A stretch of DNA of 64,000 bases from UBA6623 sp965238125 (GCA_965238125.1 OZ250179.1:4588001-4652000); one strand, 5' to 3'; shown: positions 23,938 through 33,425, numbered from the stretch's first letter. The notes: generated by a model from the letters alone, not told the origin. A program made the numbers and translations.

Positions 23938-24425
23938 GTCAGAAGCCGCATCGTTGCCGCACCTGGGCGCCGCGCGGCGAGACACCGGTGTTGGAGTTCA
24001 ACTTCAACTGGGACAAGCTGTCGGTGTCGGCCGGGCTGACGTTGCGCAACTTTTACTTCCGGCTCTATCCCGGCGCGATCGGCGAGCTGGAGGTCATCGA
24101 CTTCCTGAAGGCTTTGGTGCGCCACATCGACGGCCCACTGCTGATCGTCTGGGACCGGCTGCCGGCGCACCGCAGCCGCCTGGTGCGGGAGTTCATCCAG
24201 CTCTCCGAGGATCACATCGCAACGGAGTACTTGCCGCCCTATGCGCCGGAGTTGAACCCGGTGGAATACATTTGGGCGTACTGGAAGCAGCACGAGTTGC
24301 CCAACGTCTGCCCGAAGGACTACTGGGAACTCGACGAGCGCGCCCGCAAAGCGCTGCGGCGAATGCGCCGCAAACCGCGCTTGATTACCGCTTTCTGGAA
24401 ACAGTCTTCTCTTTGTCTCGATTGA
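23934..24425 (+). CDS. IS630 transposase ORF B (DDE catalytic part)
   Basis: 163 residues as an independent TTG-start frame overlapping ORF A by 4 nt, but more likely translated by -1 frameshifting from ORF A. The catalytic triad can be followed: first Asp in FIDESG (just upstream in this frame), second in LLIVWDRLPAHRSR, and Glu in PELNPVEYIWAYWK. Cuts and joins DNA at TA targets. The last residues (FWKQSSLCLD) lie just before the right terminal repeat. Confidence 0.85.
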   Translation: MSQKPHRCRTWAPRGETPVLEFNFNWDKLSVSAGLTLRNFYFRLYPGAIGELEVIDFLKALVRHIDGPLLIVWDRLPAHRSRLVREFIQLSEDHIATEYLPPYAPELNPVEYIWAYWKQHELPNVCPKDYWELDERARKALRRMRRKPRLITAFWKQSSLCLD

Positions 24426-24540
24426 CAGTATATTATGCGAGACTCAGTAAGTTGTTGATTTTTTAACGATGTGGACCTTTCGTCGAGTGTTCTTCTCGTT
24501 GGCCGCTTGCGTTTGGCCCCTCAGGTGCTAATACCAGGGC

Positions 24541-25044
24541 ATGATGACAAACAACAAAATGACTCGCCGATACAGCCGAGCCGCCGCGCTGAAGCAAACC
24601 CTTCTAATCACCGTCGTTGCCGCGGTCTCCGCCATCACCGGCCAAGCCGGCATCTTCCCCGCGATGGACGGCGATATCGCCGTTTCGATCCCCTTCCAAT
24701 TTGTCGCCGCCGGACAGACCATGCAGGCGGGCGAATACATTGTTCGCCACGATACCAATCGAGGCGTGATCGAAATTTGCGAGGACGGCGTTTATTGCGT
24801 TTCCGTGCCCGCCCGAACGGGAACGGCCTCCGCGGTCGTCGAAAGTCCGGAATTGGTCTTCGAGCATTGCCGGAAGCGAGAGACTTTCGTGCTGGCCGGC
24901 GTCTCCTCCCCCAGTCGGGGCCGCATCCAAGTTCGATCCGCCGAACAATCGCCGACGGCGGCCGGTAGCGTTTCCGAAAAGTGCGTGCCCGCACGCGAAC
25001 TCTGTCTGCACCGCAACCAGGGCTCGGCACCTTCTTGGCACTAG
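24541..25044 (+). CDS. small secreted protein of acidobacterial type
   Basis: 167 residues with a signal peptide (LKQTLLITVVAAVSAITGQ). The mature part starts with a beta-rich segment DIAVSIPFQFVAAGQTMQAG then EYIVRHDTNRGVIEICEDG, the pattern of a small envelope protein family I have seen mainly in Acidobacteria; function unknown. Four Cys residues are present and may form disulphides. The stop TAG at 25042-25044 lies inside the CTAG end of a family-D repeat, so the natural C-terminus may have been changed by that insertion. Confidence 0.6.
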   Translation: MMTNNKMTRRYSRAAALKQTLLITVVAAVSAITGQAGIFPAMDGDIAVSIPFQFVAAGQTMQAGEYIVRHDTNRGVIEICEDGVYCVSVPARTGTASAVVESPELVFEHCRKRETFVLAGVSSPSRGRIQVRSAEQSPTAAGSVSEKCVPARELCLHRNQGSAPSWH

Positions 25045-25109
25045 CCCAACGAAGTAATGGCGGGTCTATCATGTGCTTTGCCCGTCAGGCGATGAGAAAT
25101 GCGGGCTAG
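25041..25109. repeat. CTAG-bounded MITE family D, short copy
   Basis: 69 bp: CTAGCCC joined directly to AACGAAGTAATGGCGGG, ending TGAGAAATGCGGGCTAG. It is an internal deletion derivative of the ~190-bp element and keeps both CTAG ends. Confidence 0.8.
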
Positions 25110-25273
25110 CTTCAGAGCGCCCACAGCAGCCCGGCGGCGAAATTGTTAAAAACGAAAAAGGTCGCAACCTGCTGGAGATAGGAGGCCTCGCCGACCAGAA
25201 GCCGGCCGAGGTCTCCGAGGGTTCGGCCGCTCCGGGTCGGCGTGATGGGCATGGAATTGAAAGGAGGCCAAAA

Positions 25274-27895
25274 GTGAAGAGCAATCTGCGTTTCCGTTTG
25301 ATCGCAACACTCTGCGTCCTACTGGCGTCTGCGGTGGCAAGCGCCCTTGAAAAATCGTGGGACGATTACATCGAGGCGGGACGCCAAGCGTTCCAGGACC
25401 GTCAGTACGCTGAAGCGGAGAAGCAGTTCAAGTCCGCCGTGCAAAAAGCGGAAGAATTTGAGACGCTTGCCGCGCGACGCGCCCACAGTCTTCGATATCT
25501 AGGGCGGGCCTACAGTCGCCAGCGCAAGAACGCCGAGGCCGAGGAGGCTTACAAGGGCGCGATTGTAATCTATGAGATCGTCTTTGGGGCGGAGCATCCG
25601 GAAGCAGTCTGGACTCTCAGCAACCTGGGGTGGCTGATCAAGAGTCAGGAAAGGTACACGGAAGCCGAGCAGCTGTTCGACCGAGCGTTGGCAATCTTGG
25701 AGAAAAGCCGGGGGCTGGAGCACCTCGATCTCACAGGTGTGCTCGACAACATGGGATGGCTCTACGAAGACATGGACAAGAACGCCGAGGCGGAGTCGGT
25801 CTTTATGCGCGAGCTGACGATCTTAGAGAAAAACCTGGGCCCCGAACACCTCCGGGTAGGCCGGCTCCTTCAAAACCTTGGGGAATACTATTCCAGGCAC
25901 ACGAAGTTTGCCGAGGGCGAACAGGCTTTCAGGCGTTCGCTGCCTATCTACAAGGAACACTATGGGCCGGAGCATTGGCAGGTGGGCTTCGTGCTGAACA
26001 AATTCGCCGAGGCCTACCTAATCCGGAGCAAATTCGTCGAGGCCGAGCGACTCTACGGGCAGGCGCTGGCGATCTTTGAGAAGAGTCTCGGTTCCGAGCA
26101 CACTCGGACCCTTCGAGCCGAGCGCGGGTTGGCGCGAAGCAAGCGCGGCACTGCAACAGCAGAGGGGTCGTCATCCCGGTCGCCGGCTCTGGTTGCACGG
26201 GCCGGCCGGGTTGAAGGGAATCGACCAACGGCATCAGGCGCAGCCGAGCCACAAAATAAGCGACAGACCTTCAACGTTTTTGACATGAGTTTCGAGATAC
26301 CGGCTCGCGGGTGGGAACTTCTGGCCGCAACCGAGACGGGGATTCAGCTCAGCTTGAAATACGGTAACCGCCGGGGTGAGAGCATTTCCATAGACCGGGT
26401 GCTAATCCCTCCCAGGCTTCGGGGCTTCAGTAGGGAGCAGCATGCATCGGGTGTCTTTCAAATGGAGCGGCGAAAGCGTCGCCCTCAAGGAGTGAGCTGG
26501 AAAGGGTTCACGGAGGGAGAAAGGCAAATCGGCTGGCAAGTCTATCCGATAATGACCTTCCGCGTTACCTACCCTCCAAACCTGGGCGTTAAGCAAACCG
26601 GTCTTTTCCTCCCGTACTTCCCCGAGGACTTCGCGGAGAAAAACAGGTTCTTTTCGTTGACTTGGACAGACACTCATCCGGCGGACGAAGAAAGCAGGGG
26701 GCTCGCCGAGTTCGACGCTTTCGTCTCCGGCCTTCGGATTCGACCTCTAAGTGGCGGCGGTGCGTTAACCCAAGGGGACAGCCCGGCCGATTCTCAGGGG
26801 GGTGGACTGGTTCGAGCCGTACGTGAGGGTAGGACCGCCGATGTCAAAGCCCTGCTGGGCAGCGGTGCGGACCCTAATGCCACCGATGGCAAAGGTATCG
26901 GAGGATTGGTTCTCGCTGTGATCGGCGGTCACATCGAAATCGTGCAAGCCTTGCTCGAGAACGGAGGCGATCCGAACACGAAAGCAGGGGACGGCGTAAC
27001 GACGGTCTTGATGCAGGCTTCCAGCATCGGGCATACCGAAATCGTGCAGGCGTTGCTCGCCGGCGGCGCGAATGTGAACACGCGAGGAAACAGCGGTTTG
27101 ACGGCTTTGCAACTGGCGGTATCGAAAGGCCACGTCCTGATCGTGCGCGAGTTATTGGCTTATGGCGCGGCGATGGACCTCCCCGTTTTTATGGCTGCAA
27201 AAGCGGGGGGCCACGCGGACACATTCAAGAACGCGCTTGCGCCGAAGAGACCCGCCGGCCTCGAAACCGAGCTGATTCAAGCGGTGTTCGAAGGCAAGGG
27301 AGATCAGGTCGAGCAACTGTTGGCGGCGGGTGCGGACCCTAACAACACGAAAGACGCAAGCGGGACTACGACGTTGACACGGGCTCTAAAGCTATGGCAA
27401 CTCGGCTTGCAACGTGACGCCCTACCTCTGCAGCTACGATCCCTGCTGACCGGGCGGGACCAGCCGGGGGTGTTCGCGGCAACAAGGGCCTACAAGCGGA
27501 TTGTCGGATTACTCAAAAAGGAGGGCGCCGAGTCAACCTACATGGATCTCTACCTCTTTGGCCATTTATCCGATCAGCAAGGTGAGCACGAAAAGGCCTT
27601 GGAAGCATTTCGCGAAGCAGTAGATCTCAAGCCGGACTTCGCTCGAGGTTATCAGCGCATCGGGACGGCTCTCGGGCAGCGTGGACGACACAAAAAGGCT
27701 CTCCAAGCGTTTCAGGAAGCGGCACGCCTAGAGCCGGATTCCGCCCGGAACCACCACGACATCGGTTTCGCTCTGACCTCGCTGGGACGATACGAAGAAG
27801 CCGTAGAGCCCTATAACCCAGGATTTCCATTTTGGCCCTGGCACGGTCACAGGATACACCCCCGCTGCGCCGAATACCACGTCTTTTCGCGCTGA
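25274..27895 (+). CDS. secreted TPR/ankyrin-repeat protein, 3' end truncated by IS1380
   Basis: 873 residues as read, from GTG 25274 preceded by AAGGAGG. Signal peptide (FRLIATLCVLLASAVASA), then about seven TPR units to residue ~330, of the kinesin-light-chain type (EAEQLFDRALAILEKSRGLEH). A ~200-residue beta domain follows (FEIPARGWELLAATETG). Next come at least five ankyrin repeats around residues 510-700 (ADPNATDGKGIGGLVLAVIG, GANVNTRGNSGLTALQLAV), and finally canonical TPRs (EAFREAVDLKPDFARGYQRI). The host sequence stops at EEAVEPY, where the IS1380 end begins (27818). The last 25 residues are IS-derived, so at least one TPR is missing. A protein-interaction scaffold is likely. Confidence 0.8.
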   Translation: MKSNLRFRLIATLCVLLASAVASALEKSWDDYIEAGRQAFQDRQYAEAEKQFKSAVQKAEEFETLAARRAHSLRYLGRAYSRQRKNAEAEEAYKGAIVIYEIVFGAEHPEAVWTLSNLGWLIKSQERYTEAEQLFDRALAILEKSRGLEHLDLTGVLDNMGWLYEDMDKNAEAESVFMRELTILEKNLGPEHLRVGRLLQNLGEYYSRHTKFAEGEQAFRRSLPIYKEHYGPEHWQVGFVLNKFAEAYLIRSKFVEAERLYGQALAIFEKSLGSEHTRTLRAERGLARSKRGTATAEGSSSRSPALVARAGRVEGNRPTASGAAEPQNKRQTFNVFDMSFEIPARGWELLAATETGIQLSLKYGNRRGESISIDRVLIPPRLRGFSREQHASGVFQMERRKRRPQGVSWKGFTEGERQIGWQVYPIMTFRVTYPPNLGVKQTGLFLPYFPEDFAEKNRFFSLTWTDTHPADEESRGLAEFDAFVSGLRIRPLSGGGALTQGDSPADSQGGGLVRAVREGRTADVKALLGSGADPNATDGKGIGGLVLAVIGGHIEIVQALLENGGDPNTKAGDGVTTVLMQASSIGHTEIVQALLAGGANVNTRGNSGLTALQLAVSKGHVLIVRELLAYGAAMDLPVFMAAKAGGHADTFKNALAPKRPAGLETELIQAVFEGKGDQVEQLLAAGADPNNTKDASGTTTLTRALKLWQLGLQRDALPLQLRSLLTGRDQPGVFAATRAYKRIVGLLKKEGAESTYMDLYLFGHLSDQQGEHEKALEAFREAVDLKPDFARGYQRIGTALGQRGRHKKALQAFQEAARLEPDSARNHHDIGFALTSLGRYEEAVEPYNPGFPFWPWHGHRIHPRCAEYHVFSR

Positions 27896-28843
27896 ACCCT
27901 GCACATCACCTCCGCCGGTAGGCGCCAGGGCTCGTCCGTCCGCTCACAGACGTTGATTGAGCGGACTGAACGGCGCTCCGGCCGACACTGCTCCCTGCGA
28001 AACCTTTTTGGAGCCAAAAACTGTTGATCCTCGCCCGGGCAACGCTACCCACCCGGCACAGGCAGCGCCCAGATCCTATGCAGCATGTCGCCGAACAGCC
28101 GCCGGTTCAGATGTCCTTCGGCCAACAGCAGCCAATAGTACCGCGCATGCTTGACCAGCCTACCGCCCGTCTTCATCAGCCGCTGTTGCAAGCTCGTCAG
28201 CGACCAGCTCTTGATCCGTTGCGGCAGCCCGAGCCTCCGCCATAGGTTCCCCAGGTTATAGGCCAGCACGCTGAGTTGCAGTCGCACTTCGTTGGCCCGG
28301 AACCGATGGCATGACAGCCTTGTCCAATGCGTCGCTTGTTTGCCTTCCTTGATCCACTGCTCCGCCGTGCCGCGCTTGTTGTAGAACCGCACCAGCGAGC
28401 GGCTCGGCAAGGCCATGCTCGTGACGATGAAACCGACGCGAGGAAACAACTCACCTTGGTGATGCTCGACCTTCGCAACAACCCGCCGGGACTTCGACCA
28501 GCTCGCGGCCTGATACCGAAAGCTCCTGTAGCGCACCAGGGGCTTTGCGCTCGGCCTGCCCGGCGGACGAAACAGGATATCTTCGATCTCCAGCTCCAGG
28601 CTCTTGTTGGCCGGGATGCGAATCACGTAGTCCACGCCGCGCTCCTCCAACGTCTCGTAAATATCCGGCTTGGCGAAGGCGGCATCGGCCCGGAACGTCA
28701 CCTGTTTGCCCTCCGCCTGTTGGCGTTCGATTTCCGGCAGCAGCAGCTCGTCCCAGTCCTCGGCGCTGGACACGTTGCCCGGTCGCAACTTTGCCGCCAA
28801 GCAATCGCCGTGCTGGTTGAACAGCAACAGTGGGTGGTAGCAG
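27818..28843 (-). mobile_element. IS1380-family element, truncated copy A
   Basis: Inverted relative to copy B. The right terminal repeat CCAGGATTTCCATTTTGGCC starts at 27818. The 5' third of the element is absent; homology ends exactly where copy B begins (28844). The terminal ~290 bp are identical to copies B and C, whereas the rest of the gene is clearly diverged. Confidence 0.85.
28045..28843 (-). pseudogene. IS1380 transposase, N-terminally truncated
   Basis: Frame covers the last ~265 residues of the 443-residue transposase, starting within the HPLLLFNQHGDCL region. The first ~180 residues, including the first catalytic Asp region, are lost. Differences from copy B include SSAEDW for HSAEDW, DIYETLEERG for EIYEAMEERG and MALPSRSL for MSLPSRSV. 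The last ~40 residues are identical. Not functional by itself. Confidence 0.85.
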
Positions 28844-30509
28844 CCCGCATTTTCAATTTGATGTATGAGCTTCAGACCATCCAGCGACCTTCAGCGTCTT
28901 TATTGATAGGGGCTAGAGCCCGATAAGGACGCCATGGAGGTCAACACCCGATGGGTGAAAAAGAAAACAAGCCGTTTCAGCTCACGTTCAATGGATTTCT
29001 CAAAGTCGATTTCCAAGGATCGCGAGTCACCTCGGATGGCGGTCTGATTCTCGTTCGCGAACTGGATGAACGACTCGGACTCGGGAAGCTGATCGACGAG
29101 CATCTCAGCGACTCGCGACAAGGCTTGAACAAGAAGTTCGCGCTGGCCGATCTGCTGCGGCAGTCGGTCTACAGCCGACTCGCTGGCTACGAGGACCTCA
29201 ATGACGCCGTTCGAGTATCCGCCGATCCGACCTTTCGCTTGATCGGCTCGAAGAGGAACTGGGATCGCGGAGCAGCCTTGACCTCGACGCTGCATGGCTT
29301 CGAGACGGAGATGCTGGCGAGCGAAGAGAACTTGCTGGGGCTGATGGCAGTGAACCGGGAGCTGGTCGCGCAAGCCGAAGCTCCCGACGGTTCAGACCGC
29401 GTGGTGCTCGACATGGACTCCACGGAGAGCCCCGTCCACGGCCAACAGGAAGGCAGTGCCTACAACGGCCATTTTGAGTCCCTCTGCTATCACCCGCTGT
29501 TGCTGTTCAACCAGCACGGCGACTGCCTAGGCACGAAGCTGCGTCCCGGCAACGTGCACAGCGCCGAGGACTGGGACGAGCTGCTACTGCCGGAGATCGA
29601 ACGACAACAGGCGGAGGGCAAACAGGTGACGTTCCGCGCCGACGCCGCCTTCGCCAAGCCCGAGATCTACGAGGCGATGGAGGAGCGCGGCGTGGACTAC
29701 GTGATTCGCATCCCGGCGAACAAGAGCCTGGAGCTGGAGATCGAGGACATCCTGTTTCGGCCACCGGGCAGGCCGAACGCCAAGCCCCTAGTGCGCTACA
29801 AGAGTTTTCGCTATCAGGCCGAGAGCTGGTCGAAGGCAAGGCGAGTTGTCGCCAAGGTCGAGCATCACCAGGGCGAACTATTCCCGCGCGTCGGATTTGT
29901 CGTGACGAGCATGAGCTTGCCGAGCCGCTCGGTCGTGCGGTTCTACAACAAGCGCGGCACGGCGGAGCAGTGGATCAAAGAAGGCAAACAGGCCACGCAC
30001 TGGACCCGCTTGTCGTGTCACCGCTTCCGAGCCAACGAGGTACGGCTGCAACTCAGCGTGCTGGCCTACAACCTGGGCAACCTGTGGCGGCGGCTAGGGC
30101 TGCCGCAGCGAATCAAAAGCTGGTCGCTAACGAGTTTGCAACACAGGTTGATGAAGACCGGCGGTCGGCTGGTCAAGCATGCTCGCTACTACTGGTTGCT
30201 GCTGGCGGAGGGGCATCTGAACCGGCGGCTGTTCGGTGACATGCTGCATAGGATCTGGGCGCTGCCTGTGCCGGGTGGGTAGCGTTGCCCGGGCGAGGAT
30301 CAACAGTTTTTGGCTCCAAAAAGGTTTCGCAGGGAGCAGTGTCGGCCGGAGCGCCGTTCAGTCCGCTCAATCAACGTCTGTGAGCGGACGGACGAGCCCT
30401 GGCGCCTACCGGCGGAGGTGATGTGCAGGGTTCAGCGCGAAAAGACGTGGTATTCGGCGCAGCGGGGGTGTATCCTGTGACCGTGCCAGGGCCAAAATGG
30501 AAATCCTGG
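28844..30509 (+). mobile_element. IS1380-family element, full-length copy B
   Basis: 1666 bp from left repeat CCCGCATTTTCAATTTGATG to the right repeat ending GGAAATCCTGG. Same length as copy C; I noticed three base differences. Flanks (GCAG left, TCGA right) show no target duplication, so a rearrangement or deletion followed insertion, in line with its abutting the truncated copy A. Confidence 0.88.
28951..30282 (+). CDS. IS1380-family transposase
   Basis: 443 residues. DDE-group transposase of the IS1380 type: LTSDGG-like start region (VTSDGGLILVRELDERLG), then the catalytic Asp in VVLDMDSTESPVHG, a middle RADAAFAKPEIYEAMEERG containing the second Asp, and IRIPANKSLE. The C-terminal part has RGTAEQWIKEGKQATHWTRL, with the catalytic Glu, and RANEVRLQLSVLAYNLGNLW. 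Cut-and-paste transposase acting on the element's inverted repeats. Intact and probably active, given near identity with copy C. Confidence 0.92.
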   Translation: MGEKENKPFQLTFNGFLKVDFQGSRVTSDGGLILVRELDERLGLGKLIDEHLSDSRQGLNKKFALADLLRQSVYSRLAGYEDLNDAVRVSADPTFRLIGSKRNWDRGAALTSTLHGFETEMLASEENLLGLMAVNRELVAQAEAPDGSDRVVLDMDSTESPVHGQQEGSAYNGHFESLCYHPLLLFNQHGDCLGTKLRPGNVHSAEDWDELLLPEIERQQAEGKQVTFRADAAFAKPEIYEAMEERGVDYVIRIPANKSLELEIEDILFRPPGRPNAKPLVRYKSFRYQAESWSKARRVVAKVEHHQGELFPRVGFVVTSMSLPSRSVVRFYNKRGTAEQWIKEGKQATHWTRLSCHRFRANEVRLQLSVLAYNLGNLWRRLGLPQRIKSWSLTSLQHRLMKTGGRLVKHARYYWLLLAEGHLNRRLFGDMLHRIWALPVPGG

Positions 30510-31044
30510 TCGAGATGTCGTTAAGCGAGACTAAGCGCCTTTGAGCTGTAGCACGCTCACACCCCATGGGGATCTCGAATTTGAATTCAGGAATCCGCAG
30601 CGCGGGGACGGCCGTGAGGCCGTTATCCGCATAGACGGAGAGCTGTTGCCGCCAGGGGTCGACGAGCCACGGATGGGGTACGCCCCAGGCGCGATATTCC
30701 TCGAATTTCCCGATGATGTCGGTGTGGCGATCCTCGCGCGAGACGATCTCGGCGACAAGCATCGGCGGGGTCAACGGCACGAGTTCCGTCGGCGTCGCAT
30801 CAAACACGGCAAAGTCAGGGATGCGCACTCGCGTGGGCGACAGACGCACCCGCAGTTCGGTTCTCAGATGAAGATCGTGACTTTGGCTCAACGGCCTGAA
30901 CAACTGAATGAGGCGGACCTGCGCCGCGCTGTGCGGGTTCTCCCCCAAATGCCTCTCCACGATTTCGCCGTCGACAAATTCGGCGTCCGGCTCGTAGTTG
31001 GTCCGCAGGTATTTTTCCAGCGGTATGAGAGAGTGCATGGCCAC
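30406..31044 (-). CDS. Uma2-family putative endonuclease, C-terminus replaced by IS sequence
   Basis: 212 residues as read. Uma2 (DUF820) features: ISPEEYL-like start (LIPLEKYLRTNYEPDAEFVD), GEIVERHLGENPHS, then the PD-(D/E)xK core VRIPDFAVFDA and VAEIVSREDRHTDI, followed by YRAWGVPHPWLVDPW. Such proteins are restriction-like nucleases of uncertain role, often in many copies per genome. The last ~34 residues (RISILALARSQDTPPLRR...) are read from the IS1380 copy B right end, so the native C-terminus is missing. The short missing tail might not include catalytic residues. Confidence 0.75.
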   Translation of the reverse strand: MAMHSLIPLEKYLRTNYEPDAEFVDGEIVERHLGENPHSAAQVRLIQLFRPLSQSHDLHLRTELRVRLSPTRVRIPDFAVFDATPTELVPLTPPMLVAEIVSREDRHTDIIGKFEEYRAWGVPHPWLVDPWRQQLSVYADNGLTAVPALRIPEFKFEIPMGCERATAQRRLVSLNDISTRISILALARSQDTPPLRRIPRLFALNPAHHLRR

Positions 31045-31241
31045 TGGGTTTAGCCTAGCTGAAGAACGGGGCGTGTGCGCGTTCTTCTATTCTGGTCAGC
31101 GGGGCCGGGGCATTCAGGGGAGAAACTTGGGCAAGGGTTCGCAGGGGACCGCGCCGTGGGACGGCGCGGCTCGGGTGGTCGAAAACCTGAGTGAGGTTCG
31201 AAGTTTCACGCAGGCATCTGAAAGACAATTGGCGCGGCACA

Positions 31242-32003
31242 TCATCGGGTCGATGGCTTTGTGGCGCCGAACAGTCCCCACGCCTTCACCTCGTCAACCG
31301 GTGGGGCTTCGCTGCCCCACTTGCGGCTGGGCGCCCACCCAAATCGATCACGCAGCTCAACCAGAAACTCGGCGTACTTCAAGGGCGCGAGAATCGCGTC
31401 GATCACCGGCACGCCCAATTCCTCTTGCATTCGTTGATAGAAGCCGTATTCGACGGTGCAGCCGAGCACCAGCACTTCCGCGCCGTCTTGTTCGATCGCC
31501 GCCGCGCCCTCGGTCATGAGGCGTTCACGGGTGACGGCGTGGTCGGCCTGCAGTTCGTGGACTCCCAAACCCAGCGCGCGCATCGAGACCATCGCGTCGC
31601 CGTGCCCGTAGGTTCGGATATTTTCGGTCATCTTGGGGATGCACTTCTTGCGCGTTACCAGCACGGAGAAGGTATTCCCCAAATGACTCGCGATGTCGGT
31701 GGCGGCTTGGCACGGCGCGGTCACCACGGCGCGGCCTGAAACCTCGCGTGCTTCGCGCAGCCCGACGTCATAGAAACACCCGATGACGACGCCGTCGTAT
31801 TCCCCGGCCGCCTCGTGGGTCAGCTTGACGATGTCGGCCGTGACAAGCGCCTCGTAGGCGTGATATTCCAAGTGTTTCGGGCGGTCCGGAGCAAGGGAAA
31901 CTACATCGATCTCAGTGGTCGGCCCCTTGGCGGCGTCCAAAATGTCGCGGGTGTCTTCGTCGAAGACGTCGGTTCCAACGGGGTTGATTACGAGGATTCT
32001 CAT
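31242..32003 (-). CDS. Asp/Glu/hydantoin racemase family protein
   Basis: 253 residues. Two conserved Cys motifs of the family are seen: VIGCFYDVGLRE near residue 75 and LVLGCTVEYGF near 180. Strand-helix pattern and the start MRILVINPVGTDVFDEDT fit. These enzymes move a proton using the Cys pair (racemisation of amino acids or hydantoins, or maleate-type isomerisation); the substrate is not evident. No hydantoinase gene is adjacent. The C-terminus carries an extra ~30 residues. Confidence 0.75.
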   Translation of the reverse strand: MRILVINPVGTDVFDEDTRDILDAAKGPTTEIDVVSLAPDRPKHLEYHAYEALVTADIVKLTHEAAGEYDGVVIGCFYDVGLREAREVSGRAVVTAPCQAATDIASHLGNTFSVLVTRKKCIPKMTENIRTYGHGDAMVSMRALGLGVHELQADHAVTRERLMTEGAAAIEQDGAEVLVLGCTVEYGFYQRMQEELGVPVIDAILAPLKYAEFLVELRDRFGWAPSRKWGSEAPPVDEVKAWGLFGATKPSTR

Positions 32004-32369
32004 ATGGTCGGATTGTCGGTACGCGAGGTTCGGGCTGTAATACGCGAAGCTCGGTCAATCAAGGAGGAGCAGCGTACGCGAATGCCTGGTCAATTCAAGA
32101 AAGGTCGTCTCAGGATTCTCGCCCAAACCGAGTTACCGTTTCCCGCTGCTATTGCCGGCTTCCATCCCCAACTTCGCGGGGCTTCCAAGGTATCGCAACG
32201 GCAATGGCTCGGCAGATCACCAACAGCAAGATTGTACCGCCATGGGATCACCGGCGATGACAATCCTTCCGACTGACAATCCGGCCCGGGGAGCAGGCGG
32301 CCGGCCGATCCCGTTCGATCGGCCCGTTTCAGATCCGATATTCGCTATTCTGATGCCGAGGCATTCCTG
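32004..32369. other. intergenic stretch without recognised feature
   Basis: About 365 bp between divergently oriented genes, presumably holding both promoters. I see no convincing boxes, hairpin or family A-D repeat. Confidence 0.4.
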
Positions 32370-33425
32370 ATGATGATGCGCACAAAACTGTTTTTGATCT
32401 CTTCCTTCGCCGCCGTCGTCGGACTTCTCAGCTCACCGGCGAACGGCTTCGCCCAACCGTATCCGAACCCCTACCGCATGGTGGAGGGCTGGGCGCGGCT
32501 TCCTGACGGCCGAACGATGGGCGCGGTCGGCGGCGTGACGGTCGATCCGGACGGCAAACACGTTTGGGCGATTGTGCGGTGCGACGCGACCGAGCCCGAA
32601 CGGTTTGGAAACGAGTGCCTCGATTCGGACTTGGATCCAGTCCTCCAGTTCGATCTCGCCGGCCAGGTTGTCGAGAGCTTCGGCGGCGGGATGTTCATCT
32701 GGCCCCATGGGATCCACGTCGACCGGAACGGAAATGTGTGGGTAACGGACGCCGTGAGCGCCGCCAGGACCCCGGAGGGCACAAGGGGTCACCAGGTCGT
32801 CAAATTCAGCCCAACGGGAGAAATGCTGATGCGGCTCGGCACTCCGGGTAAACCCGGAAGCGGCCCGAACAGGTTCAACTCCCCGAGCGACGTCGTGACG
32901 CTCGAGAACGGAGACATCCTCGTCGCCGACGGCCATGCCGGGGACGGCAACAATCGCGTGGTGAAGTTTTCGAGCGACGGCACGTATCTGATGTCCTGGG
33001 GCAAAACCGGCTACGGTCCGGGCGAGTTCCGGACGTTGCACGCTATCGCCATCGACGCCCGAGGACGGGTGTTCGTGGCGGATCGGTCCAACAATCGAAT
33101 CCAGATCTTCGATCAGCAAGGCAAGCACCTCGCGACTTGGACGCAGTTCGGACGACCCAGCGGGATCTTCTTTGACGACAACGATAAGATCTATGTGTCC
33201 GATTCGGAGTCGGACAACGTGCAGAACCCGGGCTGGGAGATGGGCATTCGGATCGGCGACGCGCAAACCGGTTGGGTCGAAGCTTTCGTGCGCTACCCAT
33301 GGGGAGATCCCCGCATGACCCGCGGCTCGGGGGCGGAGTTTGTCACGGCCGATCGCGACGGTAACCTCTACGCGGGCGAACCCTTCATCCGGGTATTGCG
33401 CAAGTACGTAAAGGTTCGGCGGTGA
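32370..33425 (+). CDS. secreted NHL-repeat beta-propeller protein
   Basis: 351 residues; signal peptide (LFLISSFAAVVGLLSSPANG). At least four NHL units: FIWPHGIHVDRNGNVWVTDA, NRFNSPSDVVTLENGDILVA, LHAIAIDARGRVFVADRSNN and RPSGIFFDDNDKIYVSDS. The layout resembles the lyase domain of peptidyl-alpha-hydroxyglycine amidating enzymes, but bacterial members are mostly uncharacterised binding or lyase-like proteins. Three ATG codons in a row (32370, 32373, 32376) make the exact start uncertain by one or two residues. Exported, probably periplasmic. Confidence 0.8.
   Translation: MMMRTKLFLISSFAAVVGLLSSPANGFAQPYPNPYRMVEGWARLPDGRTMGAVGGVTVDPDGKHVWAIVRCDATEPERFGNECLDSDLDPVLQFDLAGQVVESFGGGMFIWPHGIHVDRNGNVWVTDAVSAARTPEGTRGHQVVKFSPTGEMLMRLGTPGKPGSGPNRFNSPSDVVTLENGDILVADGHAGDGNNRVVKFSSDGTYLMSWGKTGYGPGEFRTLHAIAIDARGRVFVADRSNNRIQIFDQQGKHLATWTQFGRPSGIFFDDNDKIYVSDSESDNVQNPGWEMGIRIGDAQTGWVEAFVRYPWGDPRMTRGSGAEFVTADRDGNLYAGEPFIRVLRKYVKVRR

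Larger units (their letters stand above)
23353..24449 (+). mobile_element. IS630-family insertion sequence, copy 1
   Basis: 1097 bp including the flanking TA at each end. Terminal inverted repeats: left TATTGAGTCTCGCAAAATAA, right (reverse) TACTGAGTCTCGCATAATAT. TA target duplication, two overlapping frames and an A8 slip site are all as expected for IS630. Nearly identical to 54819-55915 (I noticed two base differences). Confidence 0.9.
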
